64,000 bases of DNA from Rhodococcus sp. X156 (GCF_004006015.1 NZ_CP034766.1:682001-746000), one strand, 5' to 3'; shown: positions 22,800-31,597, counted from the first letter of the stretch. The notes: generated by a model not told the origin, from the sequence alone. Made by a program: numbers and translations.

Positions 22800-23438
22800 C
22801 TACTCGGGCCAGGGGTTGGCCTCGATCACCTCGACGAAGTCGGTGCGGACGAACCCGGGGACGAAGTGTGCCAGCACGTCGGCGTTGACGGTGCCGAACG
22901 TGGTGTCGGGCCGGTCGGCGAAGCCGTTGGTGAAGGCCTGCAGGATCTGCCGCTTGAAGTCCGGGCGCGGGTGCGCGGCGGTGACGGCCTCCAGCTGCGC
23001 CGCGTCCAGGTCGTGGAAGCCGATGCCCAGCACGTCGGTCTCCACGCCCGCCGTCACCAGCGCCACCTCCGGCTCCAGGTGCTCGGGGATGCCCGGGGTG
23101 GTGTGCAGCGCGATGGCCGTCCACACCCGGCGCACGGCGTCGGTGTCCAGGCCATGGGCGGTGAGGAAGCGGCGAGCCTCGTCGGCGCCGTCCACCTCGA
23201 AGCGCTGGTCGGTGCTGCGGTAGGTGTCGGTGAGGCCCAGGTCGTGGAACATGGCGCCGACGTAGAGCAGCTCCGGGTCTGGACGCAGGCCGCGGCGCTC
23301 GCCCTGCAGGCTGCCGAAGAGGAACACCCGCCGGGAGTGGTGGTAGAGCAGGTCGGACGTGGCGGTGCGCACCAGCTCGGTCGCCTCCGCCACCAGCTGG
23401 GTGTCCGGAACGGTGACTCCCGCGATCTGCTCAGCCAT
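22800..23438 (-). CDS. HD-domain metal-dependent phosphohydrolase-like protein
   Basis: 212 aa, ATG with GAAGGGA upstream. HHSRRVFLFG and AMFHDLGLTDTY supply the His and His-Asp of an HD domain, and ALHTTPGI a third His. The overall pattern resembles the cyanamide-hydratase/HDOD-like small HD proteins of actinobacteria rather than dGTPases or (p)ppGpp hydrolases. The substrate is unknown. It is divergent from the DUF2277 gene and precedes the SDR gene by 31 bases, so the two probably share a transcript. Confidence 0.75.
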   Translation of the reverse strand: MAEQIAGVTVPDTQLVAEATELVRTATSDLLYHHSRRVFLFGSLQGERRGLRPDPELLYVGAMFHDLGLTDTYRSTDQRFEVDGADEARRFLTAHGLDTDAVRRVWTAIALHTTPGIPEHLEPEVALVTAGVETDVLGIGFHDLDAAQLEAVTAAHPRPDFKRQILQAFTNGFADRPDTTFGTVNADVLAHFVPGFVRTDFVEVIEANPWPE

Positions 23439-23515
23439 CAGCTTCCCTTCGGTGGTGGGTGGGCACCCGAAGTGAATGCCCTGGTCAGGGGGTGGGCAAG
23501 CGGCGCGAGCGTCCC

Positions 23516-23527
23516 TACGCTGGCCAC
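23516..23527 (+). promoter_or_regulatory. Putative leaderless promoter of the DUF2277 gene
   Basis: TACGCT (23516-23521) precedes the ATG at 23528 by six bases; no Shine-Dalgarno. Confidence 0.45.
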
Positions 23528-23755
23528 ATGTGCCGCAGCATCAAGACGCTCCGCCCGCCCTACGCCGAGGATGTCACGGACGACGACGTGCGGGCCGCCG
23601 CCCTGCAGTACGTCCGCAAGATCAGCGGCATGCGCGCCCCGGCCAAGGTGAACGCCGAGGTGTTCGACCGCGCCGTGGACGCCGTCACCGCGGCGACCCA
23701 GGAGCTCCTGGGCGACCTGCACGTGCGGGGCGCCACCACCGCCGCCAAGTCCTGA
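23528..23755 (+). CDS. DUF2277 family protein
   Basis: 75 aa. MCRSIKTLRPPYAEDVTDDD followed by VRAAALQYVRKISGMRAP is the full signature of this short, strongly conserved family. Most members start MCRxIKxLRPP; the invariant N-terminal Cys could bind metal, but no function is known. The last residues (HVRGATTAAKS) are variable. It stands alone and converges on the PIG-L gene over a hairpin. Confidence 0.88.
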   Translation: MCRSIKTLRPPYAEDVTDDDVRAAALQYVRKISGMRAPAKVNAEVFDRAVDAVTAATQELLGDLHVRGATTAAKS

Positions 23756-23756
23756 C

Positions 23757-23793
23757 CGCCTAGCTGGTCCGGAGTGGTGCTCCCGGCTAGGCG
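23757..23793. terminator. Bidirectional hairpin between DUF2277 and PIG-L genes
   Basis: CGCCTAGC (23757-23764) pairs with GCTAGGCG (23786-23793); an inner GGAG/CTCC stem shortens the loop. It overlaps the stop codon of the PIG-L gene and lies at the meeting point of two convergent genes. Confidence 0.55.
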
Positions 23794-24488
23794 CCGAAGA
23801 TCTCGAAGGCGGCGACGTTGGGGTTGGGCATCACCTGCGCCAGCACGCCGCGGGCGTCCAGGCCCAGCTCGGCCAGGTAGGCGCGGTGCTCGGCCAGCGA
23901 GGCCACCGCCAGCTCGGTGGTGGCCGAGACGTCCAGGCAGTGGGTGGGACGCGGAGAGCCGACCACCGCCACCAGCCGCGGGCTCCACGGCTCGCCGGCG
24001 TCGCGGAAGATCCACCGGTTGCCCGCGTCGGCGACGGCGTCCATGGTGGCCAGCCCGACCGCGCGGTGGTCGGCGAAGTTCCACCCGCCCGAGGGCCAGG
24101 TGTCGCGGTGGCTGCCGGTGAGCACCAGGTCGGGCTGGTAGTGGCGGATGCGCGCGGCGAGGTCGTGGCGCAGCGCGATGCCGTACTCCACCACGCCGTC
24201 GCTGTAGCCCTCCAGGAACTCCACGGTGTGCACGCCGACCTGCGCGGCGGCGGCGCGCTGCTCGGCCTCCCGCAACGGGCCGGTGACCTCCGGGTCCAGG
24301 CTGTCCATGCCCGCCTCGCCCCGGGTGACCAGCAGGTAGACCACCTCCTTGCCGGCCTGCACCCAGGTGGCCACCGCGCCGGCGGCGCCGTACTCCAGGT
24401 CGTCGGGGTGGGCGGCGATGGCCAGCGCCCGGTGCCAGTCCAGCGGCATCTCGGGCAGGTCGACCATGCCCCGGTTGGCAGCACTCAT
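23787..24488 (-). CDS. PIG-L family N-acetylglucosaminyl deacetylase-like protein
   Basis: 233 aa, ATG with GGAGGG upstream. IAAHPDDLEYG (residues 25-33) is the zinc-binding and catalytic AHPDD motif of the LmbE/PIG-L fold, and GWNFADHRAVG supplies the third zinc ligand. YLLVTRGEAGMD and VHTVEFLEGYSDG also fit. Family members remove acetyl groups from amino-sugars (MshB, Mca) or act in antibiotic and detoxification pathways. This one is closest in feel to the general PIG-L group, not clearly MshB. An alpha/beta hydrolase precedes it by 21 bases in the same direction. Confidence 0.87.
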   Translation of the reverse strand: MSAANRGMVDLPEMPLDWHRALAIAAHPDDLEYGAAGAVATWVQAGKEVVYLLVTRGEAGMDSLDPEVTGPLREAEQRAAAAQVGVHTVEFLEGYSDGVVEYGIALRHDLAARIRHYQPDLVLTGSHRDTWPSGGWNFADHRAVGLATMDAVADAGNRWIFRDAGEPWSPRLVAVVGSPRPTHCLDVSATTELAVASLAEHRAYLAELGLDARGVLAQVMPNPNVAAFEIFGA

Positions 24489-24509
24489 GGCGGAAGCCCT
24501 CCGTGCGTC

Positions 24510-25292
24510 TCAGCTGGTGCTCTGCAGGATCAGCCGGGTGGTCTCCTCGGGGCTGTCCCAGTGGGGGAAGTGCCCGCAGCGGTCGAACCAGTGCAGCGTG
24601 GCCGACGGGAAGCGCTCGGCGGCGACGGCGGCCTGGCTGGGCAGCGTCACCCGGTCCTGCCGGCCCCAGCCCAGCACCACCGTGCCGTGCGGGACGCTCG
24701 GGTCGGCGCCCGCCTGCAGCGGCCCCTCGGCGAGGGCGTGCAGCGCCTCGTCCAGGGACGGGGAGGCCTCCGCGGTGAAGCCCTGCAGCTCCTGCAGCAC
24801 CAGCTCGGCAGGCAGCTTCCACGGCGCCGCGGCGAACTGGGCCAGCAGCACGCTGCGGCCGGCGGCGCTGGTGCTCAGCCGGGGCAGCGCCGGCTGGATG
24901 CGGCGGACCAGGCCGATAGAGGCGATGAGGCTGCCCTTGAGGAAGCGGGCCTGCTGGGCGTTCCAGAAGCCGCCCGGGTCCAGCGCCACGACGGTGCCCT
25001 GGTGCCCGCGGCGGGCCAGCTCCAGCACCATCCGCGCCCCCAGCGAGCTGCCCACCAGCGCGGCCTCCGCCAGGCCCTCCTCCCGCAGGAAGTCGGCCAG
25101 GGCGTCGGTGAGGGTGGCCACGGAGACCTCGCCCAGCAGTGGCGGGGTCTTGCCGAAGCCGGGCAGGTCGACGGCGATGACCTCGCGCTCCTCGGCCAGC
25201 GGGCCGACGATGCGGTCCCAGGTGCCCAGGCTCGACCCGAGGCCGTGCACCAGCACCACCGGCGCCCCCGTGCCCGTGCGAGAAACGTTCAT
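24510..25292 (-). CDS. Alpha/beta-fold hydrolase
   Basis: 260 aa, ATG with GGAGG upstream. HGLGSSLGTWDRI is the oxyanion loop, GSSLG contains the nucleophile Ser83, VLGWGRQDRVTLP carries the acid (Asp), and CGHFPHWDSPEE the catalytic His. All three catalytic positions are present, so it should be an active ester or C-C bond hydrolase. No lid signature points to a substrate. It is co-directional with the PIG-L deacetylase and divergent from the P1 peptidase. Confidence 0.85.
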   Translation of the reverse strand: MNVSRTGTGAPVVLVHGLGSSLGTWDRIVGPLAEEREVIAVDLPGFGKTPPLLGEVSVATLTDALADFLREEGLAEAALVGSSLGARMVLELARRGHQGTVVALDPGGFWNAQQARFLKGSLIASIGLVRRIQPALPRLSTSAAGRSVLLAQFAAAPWKLPAELVLQELQGFTAEASPSLDEALHALAEGPLQAGADPSVPHGTVVLGWGRQDRVTLPSQAAVAAERFPSATLHWFDRCGHFPHWDSPEETTRLILQSTS

Positions 25293-25399
25293 CGACTGGC
25301 CTCCGACTGGTCCGATGTGTCACAGCTGCTCCCGTGCCGACCAGGCTAGGGAGGGCCGTGACGCCCCGCGACACGAACAGCCCGCGGGGTGGTGGGCGG

Positions 25400-25411
25400 T
25401 AGTTTCCCGAC
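25400..25411 (+). promoter_or_regulatory. Putative leaderless promoter of the P1 peptidase gene
   Basis: TAGTTT (25400-25405), six bases, then the ATG at 25412; no Shine-Dalgarno. Confidence 0.5.
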
Positions 25412-26431
25412 ATGACCGACTTGACCGACAGCCCTGCAGACAAGGCCAGCACGACCAGCACGACCAGCACGGGCATCACCGACGTCACCGGGGTGCGGGT
25501 GGGTCACGCCCAGCGCACCGGGGACGGCTGGCTGACCGGGGTGACCGTGGTGCTGCCGCCGCCGGGCACGGTGGCCGGGGTGGACGTGCGCGGCGGTGGG
25601 CCGGGCACGCACGAGACCGACGCGCTGGACCCGCGGACGCTGGTGCCCACCGCCGACGCCGTGGTGCTCACCGGTGGCAGCGCCTACGGCCTGGTGACCG
25701 CGCACGGGGTGCAGCGCTGGTGCGAGGAGCACGGCCGGGGCTTCCCGGTGGGCCCGCAGCCGCACCAGGTGGTGCCCATCGTGCCGGCGGCGGCGCTGTT
25801 CGACCTGGGCCGGGGCGGGGAGTTCACCGCCCGCCCGGACGCCGAGATGGGTCACGCCGCCGCAGCTGCCGCCGCGGCCACCGACGACCACGCCCCCGTG
25901 GTGCGCGGCTGCGTGGGCGCGGGCACCGGGGCGCTCATCGCCCGGGGCAGCGCCAAGGGCGGGGTGGGCACCGCCTCGGTGACGCTGGGGCCCGAGGCCG
26001 GGGGAGCGGTGGTGGGCGCGATCGCCGTGGTGAACGCGGCCGGCAGCCCGGCCGTGGGCCAGCCGCCGGAGGCGGGCGAGGGCACGGCGATCCACCCCCT
26101 GGCCACGCAGGCGCTGAACACCACCCTGGCCGTGGTGGCCACCGACGCCGCCCTCGACCCGGCGGAGGCCTCGCGCACCGCCACCGCCGCCCACGACGGG
26201 CTGGCCCGCGCCCTGGACGTGGCGCACACGATGAGCGACGGCGACACCATCTTCGCCCTGGCCACCGGGGCGGTGCCGCTGCCGGGGGAGAGCAGGGTGC
26301 AGCGGGTGCAGGCGCTGGTGGCGCTGCAGGCCGCCGCGGCCGAGGCGGTGCGGCTGGCCGTGCTGGACGGGGTGGCCGCGGCCACCGCGGTGCGCACCCC
26401 GGCCGGCAGCTGGGAGCCCTGGCGGCTGTAG
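25412..26431 (+). CDS. P1 (S58/DmpA-NylC) family self-processing peptidase
   Basis: 339 aa. After a Thr/Ser-rich lead (1-22) the family features appear: GVRVGHAQRT, LTGGSAYGL, GSAKGGVGTASV and the autocleavage region LNTTLAVVATDA. By comparison with NylC and DmpA the chain is expected to cut itself between Asn236 and Thr237, Thr237 becoming the N-terminal nucleophile. Substrates of the family are D/L-amino-acid amides, beta-peptides or nylon oligomers; here unknown. A short N-terminal Thr-Ser repeat (STTSTTSTG) is odd. It ends five bases from the converging PMT gene. Confidence 0.85.
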   Translation: MTDLTDSPADKASTTSTTSTGITDVTGVRVGHAQRTGDGWLTGVTVVLPPPGTVAGVDVRGGGPGTHETDALDPRTLVPTADAVVLTGGSAYGLVTAHGVQRWCEEHGRGFPVGPQPHQVVPIVPAAALFDLGRGGEFTARPDAEMGHAAAAAAAATDDHAPVVRGCVGAGTGALIARGSAKGGVGTASVTLGPEAGGAVVGAIAVVNAAGSPAVGQPPEAGEGTAIHPLATQALNTTLAVVATDAALDPAEASRTATAAHDGLARALDVAHTMSDGDTIFALATGAVPLPGESRVQRVQALVALQAAAAEAVRLAVLDGVAAATAVRTPAGSWEPWRL

Positions 26432-26436
26432 CTGAG

Positions 26437-27978
26437 CTAGCGCCAGCTGGGCAGCCAGAGCTCGTTCTGCCAGTGCGACTCGGTGATGGGCACCCCGGTG
26501 AGGATGGGGTAGAGCCACGCGAAGTTGGCCACCACCAGGCCCACGTACAGGCACACCACCAGCAGACCGGTGCGGCGGCGCTCCAGGCCCGCGCGGGCCC
26601 GGCCGAGGACGTCGCCGAGCACCAGCGTGACGGCCATGACCAGGAACGGCGCCATCGCCATGGCGTAGAAGAAGTACATCTGCCGGTCCAGGTTGGTGAA
26701 CCAGGGCAGGAACGCCGCGCCGTAGCCCACCAGCACCACGGAGTAGCGCCAGTCGCGGCCGAACACCGCCCGCCACAGCGACCAGGCCAGCACCGGCAGC
26801 GCCAGCCACCACAGCGCCGGGGTGCCCACCAGCATCACCGCGGACACGCAGCTGGCCGCGCCGCAGCCGCTGACGTCCGGGCCCGCGGAGTAGGCGTAGA
26901 GCATCGGCCGCAGCCCCATCGGCCACGTCCACGGCTTGGACTCGTAGGGGTGCGGGCTGCCCGCCGGGGTCACCAGGTTGGAGTGGAAGCTGAGCACGTG
27001 GCCGCTGTAGTACCAGAGCGCGCGCAGCGCGTCGGGCACGAAGCCGAACGGGCCGCCGGTGCCGACCTTCTGCCCCACCACCCAGCGGTCGATGCCGGTC
27101 TCGCTGCCGAACCACGCCCACCAGGTGGCCAGGTACACCAGCAGCGGGATGGCGACCAGGGCGTAGAGCGCCGGGCCGACGTCGCGCACCAGGGTGCCCA
27201 CCCACGGGCGCTGCACGCCGGCGCTGCGCCGGGCGGCGACGTCCATGCCCACGCAGAGCAGGCCGTAGAACACGATGAAGAAGGCGCCGTTCCACTTGGT
27301 GCCGCAGGAGATGCCGAGCATCACCCCGGCGCCCAGGCGCCACCAGCGCACGCCCAGGCGCGGCCCCCACGGGGAGTCGCCGATGCGCCCCTGCTCCACC
27401 ACCGTGCGCATCCGGGCGCGCACCTGGTCGCGGTCGACCACCAGGCAGCCCAGCGCGGCCACCACGAACAGGGCCAGGAAGATGTCCAGCATCCCCACCC
27501 GCGAGGACACGAACGACATGCCGTCGCAGATGAGCAGGATCCCGGCCACCCCGCCCAGCAGCGTGGAGCGGGTCATCCGCCGCACGATGCGGACGACCAG
27601 CAGCACCAGCACCACCCCGGCCACGGCGGAGGCGAACCGCCAGCCCACCGCGTTGTAGCCGAAGATCCACTCCCCGGCGGCGATCAGCTGCTTGGCCACC
27701 GGGGGGTGCACCACCAGCTCGTAGCCGGGGTTGTCCTCCAGCCCGCCGTTGGTGAGCGCCTGGTGGGCCTGCGGCACGTAGTGCTTCTCGTCGAAGATGG
27801 GCGTGCCGCCGTCGGTGGGGCTGCCCAGCCGGTAGAAGCGGGTGAACGCGGCGATGGCGGTGAGCACCAGGGTGACCACCCAGCCGCGCAGCCGGTCGGT
27901 GGGCGGGTCGTCCCGCCAGGAGGGGCGGAGGGGGCTGGTGCGCGCTCGGTCGGGTACCGCGTCGGCCAGCAGGGTCAC
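26437..27978 (-). CDS. Dolichyl-phosphate-mannose--protein mannosyltransferase
   Basis: 513 aa. The GTG at 27978 is chosen because TACGAT lies six bases upstream (leaderless) and the longer open frame overlaps rsmI. About 11 transmembrane segments. TPIFDEKHYVPQ in the first extracytoplasmic loop contains the Asp-Glu pair typical of PMT/GT39 enzymes; VHPPVAKQLIAAGEWIFG, SRVGMLDIFLALF and GTKWNGAFFI are further PMT motifs. The enzyme moves mannose from polyprenyl-phosphate-mannose to Ser/Thr of secreted proteins during Sec export. Equivalent to Rv1002c, also divergent from rsmI. Confidence 0.92.
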   Translation of the reverse strand: MTLLADAVPDRARTSPLRPSWRDDPPTDRLRGWVVTLVLTAIAAFTRFYRLGSPTDGGTPIFDEKHYVPQAHQALTNGGLEDNPGYELVVHPPVAKQLIAAGEWIFGYNAVGWRFASAVAGVVLVLLVVRIVRRMTRSTLLGGVAGILLICDGMSFVSSRVGMLDIFLALFVVAALGCLVVDRDQVRARMRTVVEQGRIGDSPWGPRLGVRWWRLGAGVMLGISCGTKWNGAFFIVFYGLLCVGMDVAARRSAGVQRPWVGTLVRDVGPALYALVAIPLLVYLATWWAWFGSETGIDRWVVGQKVGTGGPFGFVPDALRALWYYSGHVLSFHSNLVTPAGSPHPYESKPWTWPMGLRPMLYAYSAGPDVSGCGAASCVSAVMLVGTPALWWLALPVLAWSLWRAVFGRDWRYSVVLVGYGAAFLPWFTNLDRQMYFFYAMAMAPFLVMAVTLVLGDVLGRARAGLERRRTGLLVVCLYVGLVVANFAWLYPILTGVPITESHWQNELWLPSWR

Positions 27979-28000
27979 CCGGCAATCGTAGGCTCTACCG
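27979..28000. promoter_or_regulatory. Overlapping divergent leaderless promoters (PMT and rsmI)
   Basis: Only 22 bases separate the two GTG starts. Minus strand: TACGAT at 27990-27985, six bases, GTG at 27978. Plus strand: TAGGCT at 27989-27994, six bases, GTG at 28001. The two -10 hexamers share bases 27989-27990, so only one RNA polymerase can occupy the site at a time. Confidence 0.6.
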
Positions 28001-28873
28001 GTGACCACCGAAGGCCCCTCGAGCACCTCCGCTGAACGCGCGCCCGGCCGCCTGGTGCTCGCCGCCACCCCGATGGGCCAGGCCGGTGACGCCTCGGCCC
28101 GGCTGCGCGAGGCCCTGGCCACCGCCGACGTGGTGGCCGCCGAGGACACCCGCCGCACCAAGCAGCTGGCCTCGGCGCTGGACGTGCGCATCGCCGGACG
28201 GGTGGTGAGCTTCTACGACGCGGTGGAGACGGCCAAGGCCCCGGCCCTGGTGGCCGAGGTCGCGGCCGGGCGCACGGTGCTGCTGGTGACCGACGCGGGC
28301 ATGCCGTCGGTGAGCGACCCCGGTTACCGGCTGGTGGCGGCCTGCGTGGCGGAGGACCTGCCGGTCACCTGCCTGCCCGGGCCCTCGGCGGTGACCACGG
28401 CGCTGGCGCTGTCCGCCATCCCGTGCGAGCGGTTCTGCTTTGACGGCTTCCCCCCGCGCAAGTCCAGCGCCCGGCGCACCTGGCTGGCCCAGCTGCGCGA
28501 GGAGGAGCGGGCGTGCGTGTTCTTCGAGGCCCCGCACCGGCTGGCCGACTGCCTCGCTGACGCGGTGGCGGTGCTCGGCGCCGACCGCCGCGCCGCGGTG
28601 TGCCGGGAGCTGACCAAGACCTACGAGGAGGTGCGCCGCGGCACCCTCGGCGAGCTGGCCGAGTGGGCGGCGGAGGGGGTGCGCGGGGAGATCACCGTGG
28701 TGCTTGCCGGCGCCGCGCCCGCCGGCCCACCCGCGATGGAGCAGCTGGTGGCGATGGTGGACGAGCTGGTGGACACCGGGCTGCGGCTGAAGGACGCCTG
28801 CGCGCAGGTGACCGAGCGCAACGGCGGCTCCAAGCGGGAGCTCTACGAGGCGGTGCTGGCCGCCCGCGACTGA
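28001..28873 (+). CDS. rsmI: 16S rRNA (cytidine-2'-O)-methyltransferase RsmI
   Basis: 290 aa, GTG start. The tetrapyrrole-methylase fold is clear: RLVLAATPMGQAGDASARL at the N-terminus, ADVVAAEDTRRTKQLA, LLVTDAGMPSVSDPGYRLV (SAM-binding core) and LPGPSAVTTALALSAI. It methylates C1402 of 16S rRNA at the decoding site. Same locus as Rv1003. Its last 31 bases overlap the end of the convergent pabB gene. Confidence 0.94.
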   Translation: MTTEGPSSTSAERAPGRLVLAATPMGQAGDASARLREALATADVVAAEDTRRTKQLASALDVRIAGRVVSFYDAVETAKAPALVAEVAAGRTVLLVTDAGMPSVSDPGYRLVAACVAEDLPVTCLPGPSAVTTALALSAIPCERFCFDGFPPRKSSARRTWLAQLREEERACVFFEAPHRLADCLADAVAVLGADRRAAVCRELTKTYEEVRRGTLGELAEWAAEGVRGEITVVLAGAAPAGPPAMEQLVAMVDELVDTGLRLKDACAQVTERNGGSKRELYEAVLAARD

Positions 28874-30105
28874 GGCGCCAGCGGCGTGGAGGGGCTCAGC
28901 CCGGTGGTGGCGGCGGCCTTGTCCAGGCACTCCTGCCACTCCGCCGCCGGGTCGGAGTCGATGGTGATGCCCCCGCCCACGCCCAGCTCCACCGCACCGT
29001 CGGCGGCCACCGCCACGGTGCGGATGGCCACGTTGAGCTCGAGGCCGGCCACCGGCGAGACCATGCCGACGGTGCCGCAGTAGATCCCCCGGGCGCCGTC
29101 CTCCCAGCCGGCCAGCAGCTGCCGGGCCCGGCCCTTGGGGGTGCCGGTGACCGAGGCGGGCGGGAAGGTGGCCGCCAGCAGCTCGGCGTCGGTGACGTCC
29201 GGGCGCAGCTCGCCGCGCACGGTGGAGACCAAGTGCCAGACCCCGGGCGCGGGGTGCACGGCGAGCAGGTCGGGGACGGTGATGCTGCCCGGGCGGCAGA
29301 CGCGACCCAGGTCGTTGCGCACCAGGTCCACGATCATCACGTTCTCCGCCACGTCCTTGGCCGAGGCGCGCAGGTCGGTGGCGCTGCGGTGCGCGGGCAG
29401 CGTGCCCTTGATGGGGCTGGAGCTGACCACGCGGTCGTGGCGGGCCAGGAACAGCTCGGGGGAGAAGGAGACGACCGCGCCCCAGTCGCCGGCGAGGTAG
29501 GCCGCCCGCGCCGGGTCCTGCGCGTGCACCCCGGCGGTGAACAGCTGCACCGCCTCGCCGGCCAGCGCGCCGGTGAAGCGGGTGCACACGCAGGCCTGGT
29601 ACACCTCGCCCTCGGCGATGGCTGCCCGGCACTGACGGACGCGGTGCTGGTGGGCGGCGGCGTCGGGGGCGTGCCAGCGCACCGCCCAGGCCTGCTCCGG
29701 GGCGCCGGCACGGACCACCGCGGCCAGCTCAGCCGGGCAGGACTCGCCGGTGAGGCTCTCGAACCACCAGGTGCCGCCGGTGTCCAGCCGCAGCACGCAG
29801 CTGGTCCAGCCGCCCGCCGCGGGCGCAAGCGCGGCGCCCGCCCCGTCGGGGTAGGCGAGGTAGCCGATCCAGCCCCCACCGATCGCGCCGGCGGGGCCCG
29901 GCGTGGGACCCGTCGGGGGGAAGGCGGCGGACGGGTCGCAGGGGGTGACCTCCACGCTGGGTGCCAGCACCGCGGCGGAGCCGAACCACTGCCCGGTGAG
30001 CGCGGCCGGGCCGGGCACGCCCAGCCGCTGCGCTCGGCGGTGCAGCCCGCGCAGCACCGCCTGGGGGGACGCCCCGCCGCCCAGCCGTTGCACGTGCACC
30101 CGCAC
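28843..30105 (-). CDS. pabB: Aminodeoxychorismate synthase component I
   Basis: 420 aa, GTG start. The chorismate-binding domain fills the C-terminal two thirds: VVSFSPELFLA, SSSPIKGTLPAH (the PIKGT motif that separates PabB/TrpE from isochorismate synthases), ENVMIVDLVRNDLGRVC, and TFPPASVTGTPKGRARQ, GIYCGTVGM, GGGITIDSDPAAEWQE at the end. It aminates chorismate for folate synthesis. The N-terminal part is short and variable. Location equals Rv1005c. It shares 31 bases with the rsmI 3' end on the other strand. No pabA or pabC is in the window. Confidence 0.92.
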   Translation of the reverse strand: MRVHVQRLGGGASPQAVLRGLHRRAQRLGVPGPAALTGQWFGSAAVLAPSVEVTPCDPSAAFPPTGPTPGPAGAIGGGWIGYLAYPDGAGAALAPAAGGWTSCVLRLDTGGTWWFESLTGESCPAELAAVVRAGAPEQAWAVRWHAPDAAAHQHRVRQCRAAIAEGEVYQACVCTRFTGALAGEAVQLFTAGVHAQDPARAAYLAGDWGAVVSFSPELFLARHDRVVSSSPIKGTLPAHRSATDLRASAKDVAENVMIVDLVRNDLGRVCRPGSITVPDLLAVHPAPGVWHLVSTVRGELRPDVTDAELLAATFPPASVTGTPKGRARQLLAGWEDGARGIYCGTVGMVSPVAGLELNVAIRTVAVAADGAVELGVGGGITIDSDPAAEWQECLDKAAATTGLSPSTPLAPQSRAASTAS

Positions 30106-30155
30106 AGCCTCCCCGAGCCGGTCGCTCAGACCGGCTCCGGGGGCTGCTCAGGCGC

Positions 30156-31475
30156 TCAGCCCTGCTCGGCGCAGGTCGACGTGGCTGCAGGGGTGGCCTC
30201 GGTGACGCGCTCGTAGAGCCAGCGCAGCGCGTCGCCGGCACCCAGCACCGCCGGCAGCACGTGGCCGATGCCGGTGCCCGGGAAGACCGGCGGGATGGCC
30301 AGCTCGTTGTACTGCACGGTGGCGCCCAGTGCGCACCAGTCCGTCGCCAGCTGACGGGCCTGCGGCGCGGGGATCACGTCGTCGTTGGCGCCCTGGAAGA
30401 GGTAGACCGGCGCCGTGGGGGTCAGCCGACCGAGGCGCTGGGCGGCCACCGCGGAGACGAACGGCTCCTGGTCCAGGAACGACCCGACCGGCTGCCCGCT
30501 CACGGTGAAGCTGCTGGTCTGCTGGAACGCGTAGCGCAGCGTGGTCTCGCCCACGCACTGGTTCTGCGTCTCGGCCAGCAGCCGCTTGCCCTGCTCGTTG
30601 AGCAACCTGTCCAGCTCGGGCACCAGCTCGGGGTAGACCTTGGACAGGCCGTTGATGGAGTAGCCGATCAGGCCGGACAGCGTGCTGCCGTCGATCGCCG
30701 GTGCCACGGTGGACAGGTCGGCGGGGGCGTCCCCGGCGGCGGCGCCCTTGAGGTTCAGCTCCGGGGCGTAGCTGGGGGCCATCTCTGCGGCCGAGGCCGA
30801 TCCGGCGCCGCCCTGGGAGTAGCCGTAGATGCCGATGGGGGCGCTGGCCGACACTCCGGAGCCGGGGGTGCGCTGGGCGGCGCGGGCGGCGTCGAGCACG
30901 GTGTGCGCCTGTGAGACCCGGTCCACGTAGGTGTGCACGCCGGGCGTGCCGAGGCCCTCGTAGTCGGTGACGACCACCGCCACGCCCTTGTCCAGCATCT
31001 GGCTGATGAACAGCAGCTCGTACTGCAGGCCCTGGTTGAACAGCACCGACGGCGCGCACTGGTCGCCCTGGCCGATGGTGCCCACCGCGTAGGTGACCAG
31101 CGGTCGCTCGCCGGGGCCGGTCCAGGCGGCGGTGGGCGAGAAGACGGTGCCGGTGACGGCGATCGCCCGGTTCTGGGTGTCGTTGCTGCGGTACATGATC
31201 CGGGTGGCCGCGGCGGGCAGGGTTCCCCGGGTGAGCGGGTCGGTGATCACCGCCGAGCTCTCGCAGCGGATCAGGTCACCGTTGCCGGCGGGCAGCCCCG
31301 CCGGCGGGGTGTAGAAGTCCGCGGTGGGAGCGCAGGCGGTGGGGACGGTCGGGACTGCCTGGGTGGGCGCGGGCGCCGGTGCGGCCTGCGCGGGCACGGC
31401 GGTGGCGGTGGCGGTCAGCGCCACCGCCGCCATGGTGAGGACGGGGAGCTGGAACAGCCGGCGTCGGTGTCGCAT
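30156..31475 (-). CDS. Secreted lipase (LIP family)
   Basis: 439 aa. A Sec signal peptide (basic MRHRRRLFQL, hydrophobic core to about 25, cleavage near AQA-AP at 32) is followed by a Pro/Ala linker. The alpha/beta-hydrolase core shows TYAVGTIGQGDQCAPS, VTDYEGLGTPG, the nucleophile elbow YGYSQGGAGS, an Asp in FQGANDDVIP and a catalytic His in GTGIGHVLP. This pattern is the secretory lipase family found in Nocardia, Rhodococcus and fungi. It would hydrolyse triacylglycerols outside the cell. It lies 50 bases before pabB in the same direction; no chaperone gene is adjacent. Confidence 0.87.
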   Translation of the reverse strand: MRHRRRLFQLPVLTMAAVALTATATAVPAQAAPAPAPTQAVPTVPTACAPTADFYTPPAGLPAGNGDLIRCESSAVITDPLTRGTLPAAATRIMYRSNDTQNRAIAVTGTVFSPTAAWTGPGERPLVTYAVGTIGQGDQCAPSVLFNQGLQYELLFISQMLDKGVAVVVTDYEGLGTPGVHTYVDRVSQAHTVLDAARAAQRTPGSGVSASAPIGIYGYSQGGAGSASAAEMAPSYAPELNLKGAAAGDAPADLSTVAPAIDGSTLSGLIGYSINGLSKVYPELVPELDRLLNEQGKRLLAETQNQCVGETTLRYAFQQTSSFTVSGQPVGSFLDQEPFVSAVAAQRLGRLTPTAPVYLFQGANDDVIPAPQARQLATDWCALGATVQYNELAIPPVFPGTGIGHVLPAVLGAGDALRWLYERVTEATPAATSTCAEQG

Positions 31476-31597
31476 GAGAGTCCAATCGTGGAGCCCCCAG
31501 CGCCCAGGAGGCCACAGAGGACTGTCTGTGTGTGACGAGCACCACGGACTCTAGCCCAGCGTCGGTGCACACCTGTAGCCAAAGCGCGGCGGAGCGG

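Noticed and set aside
24349-28035. 1228-codon plus-strand frame covering PIG-L, hydrolase and PMT genes
   Set aside because: Low-complexity Arg/Gly/His composition with no domain; the opposite strand or another frame encodes clear families throughout.
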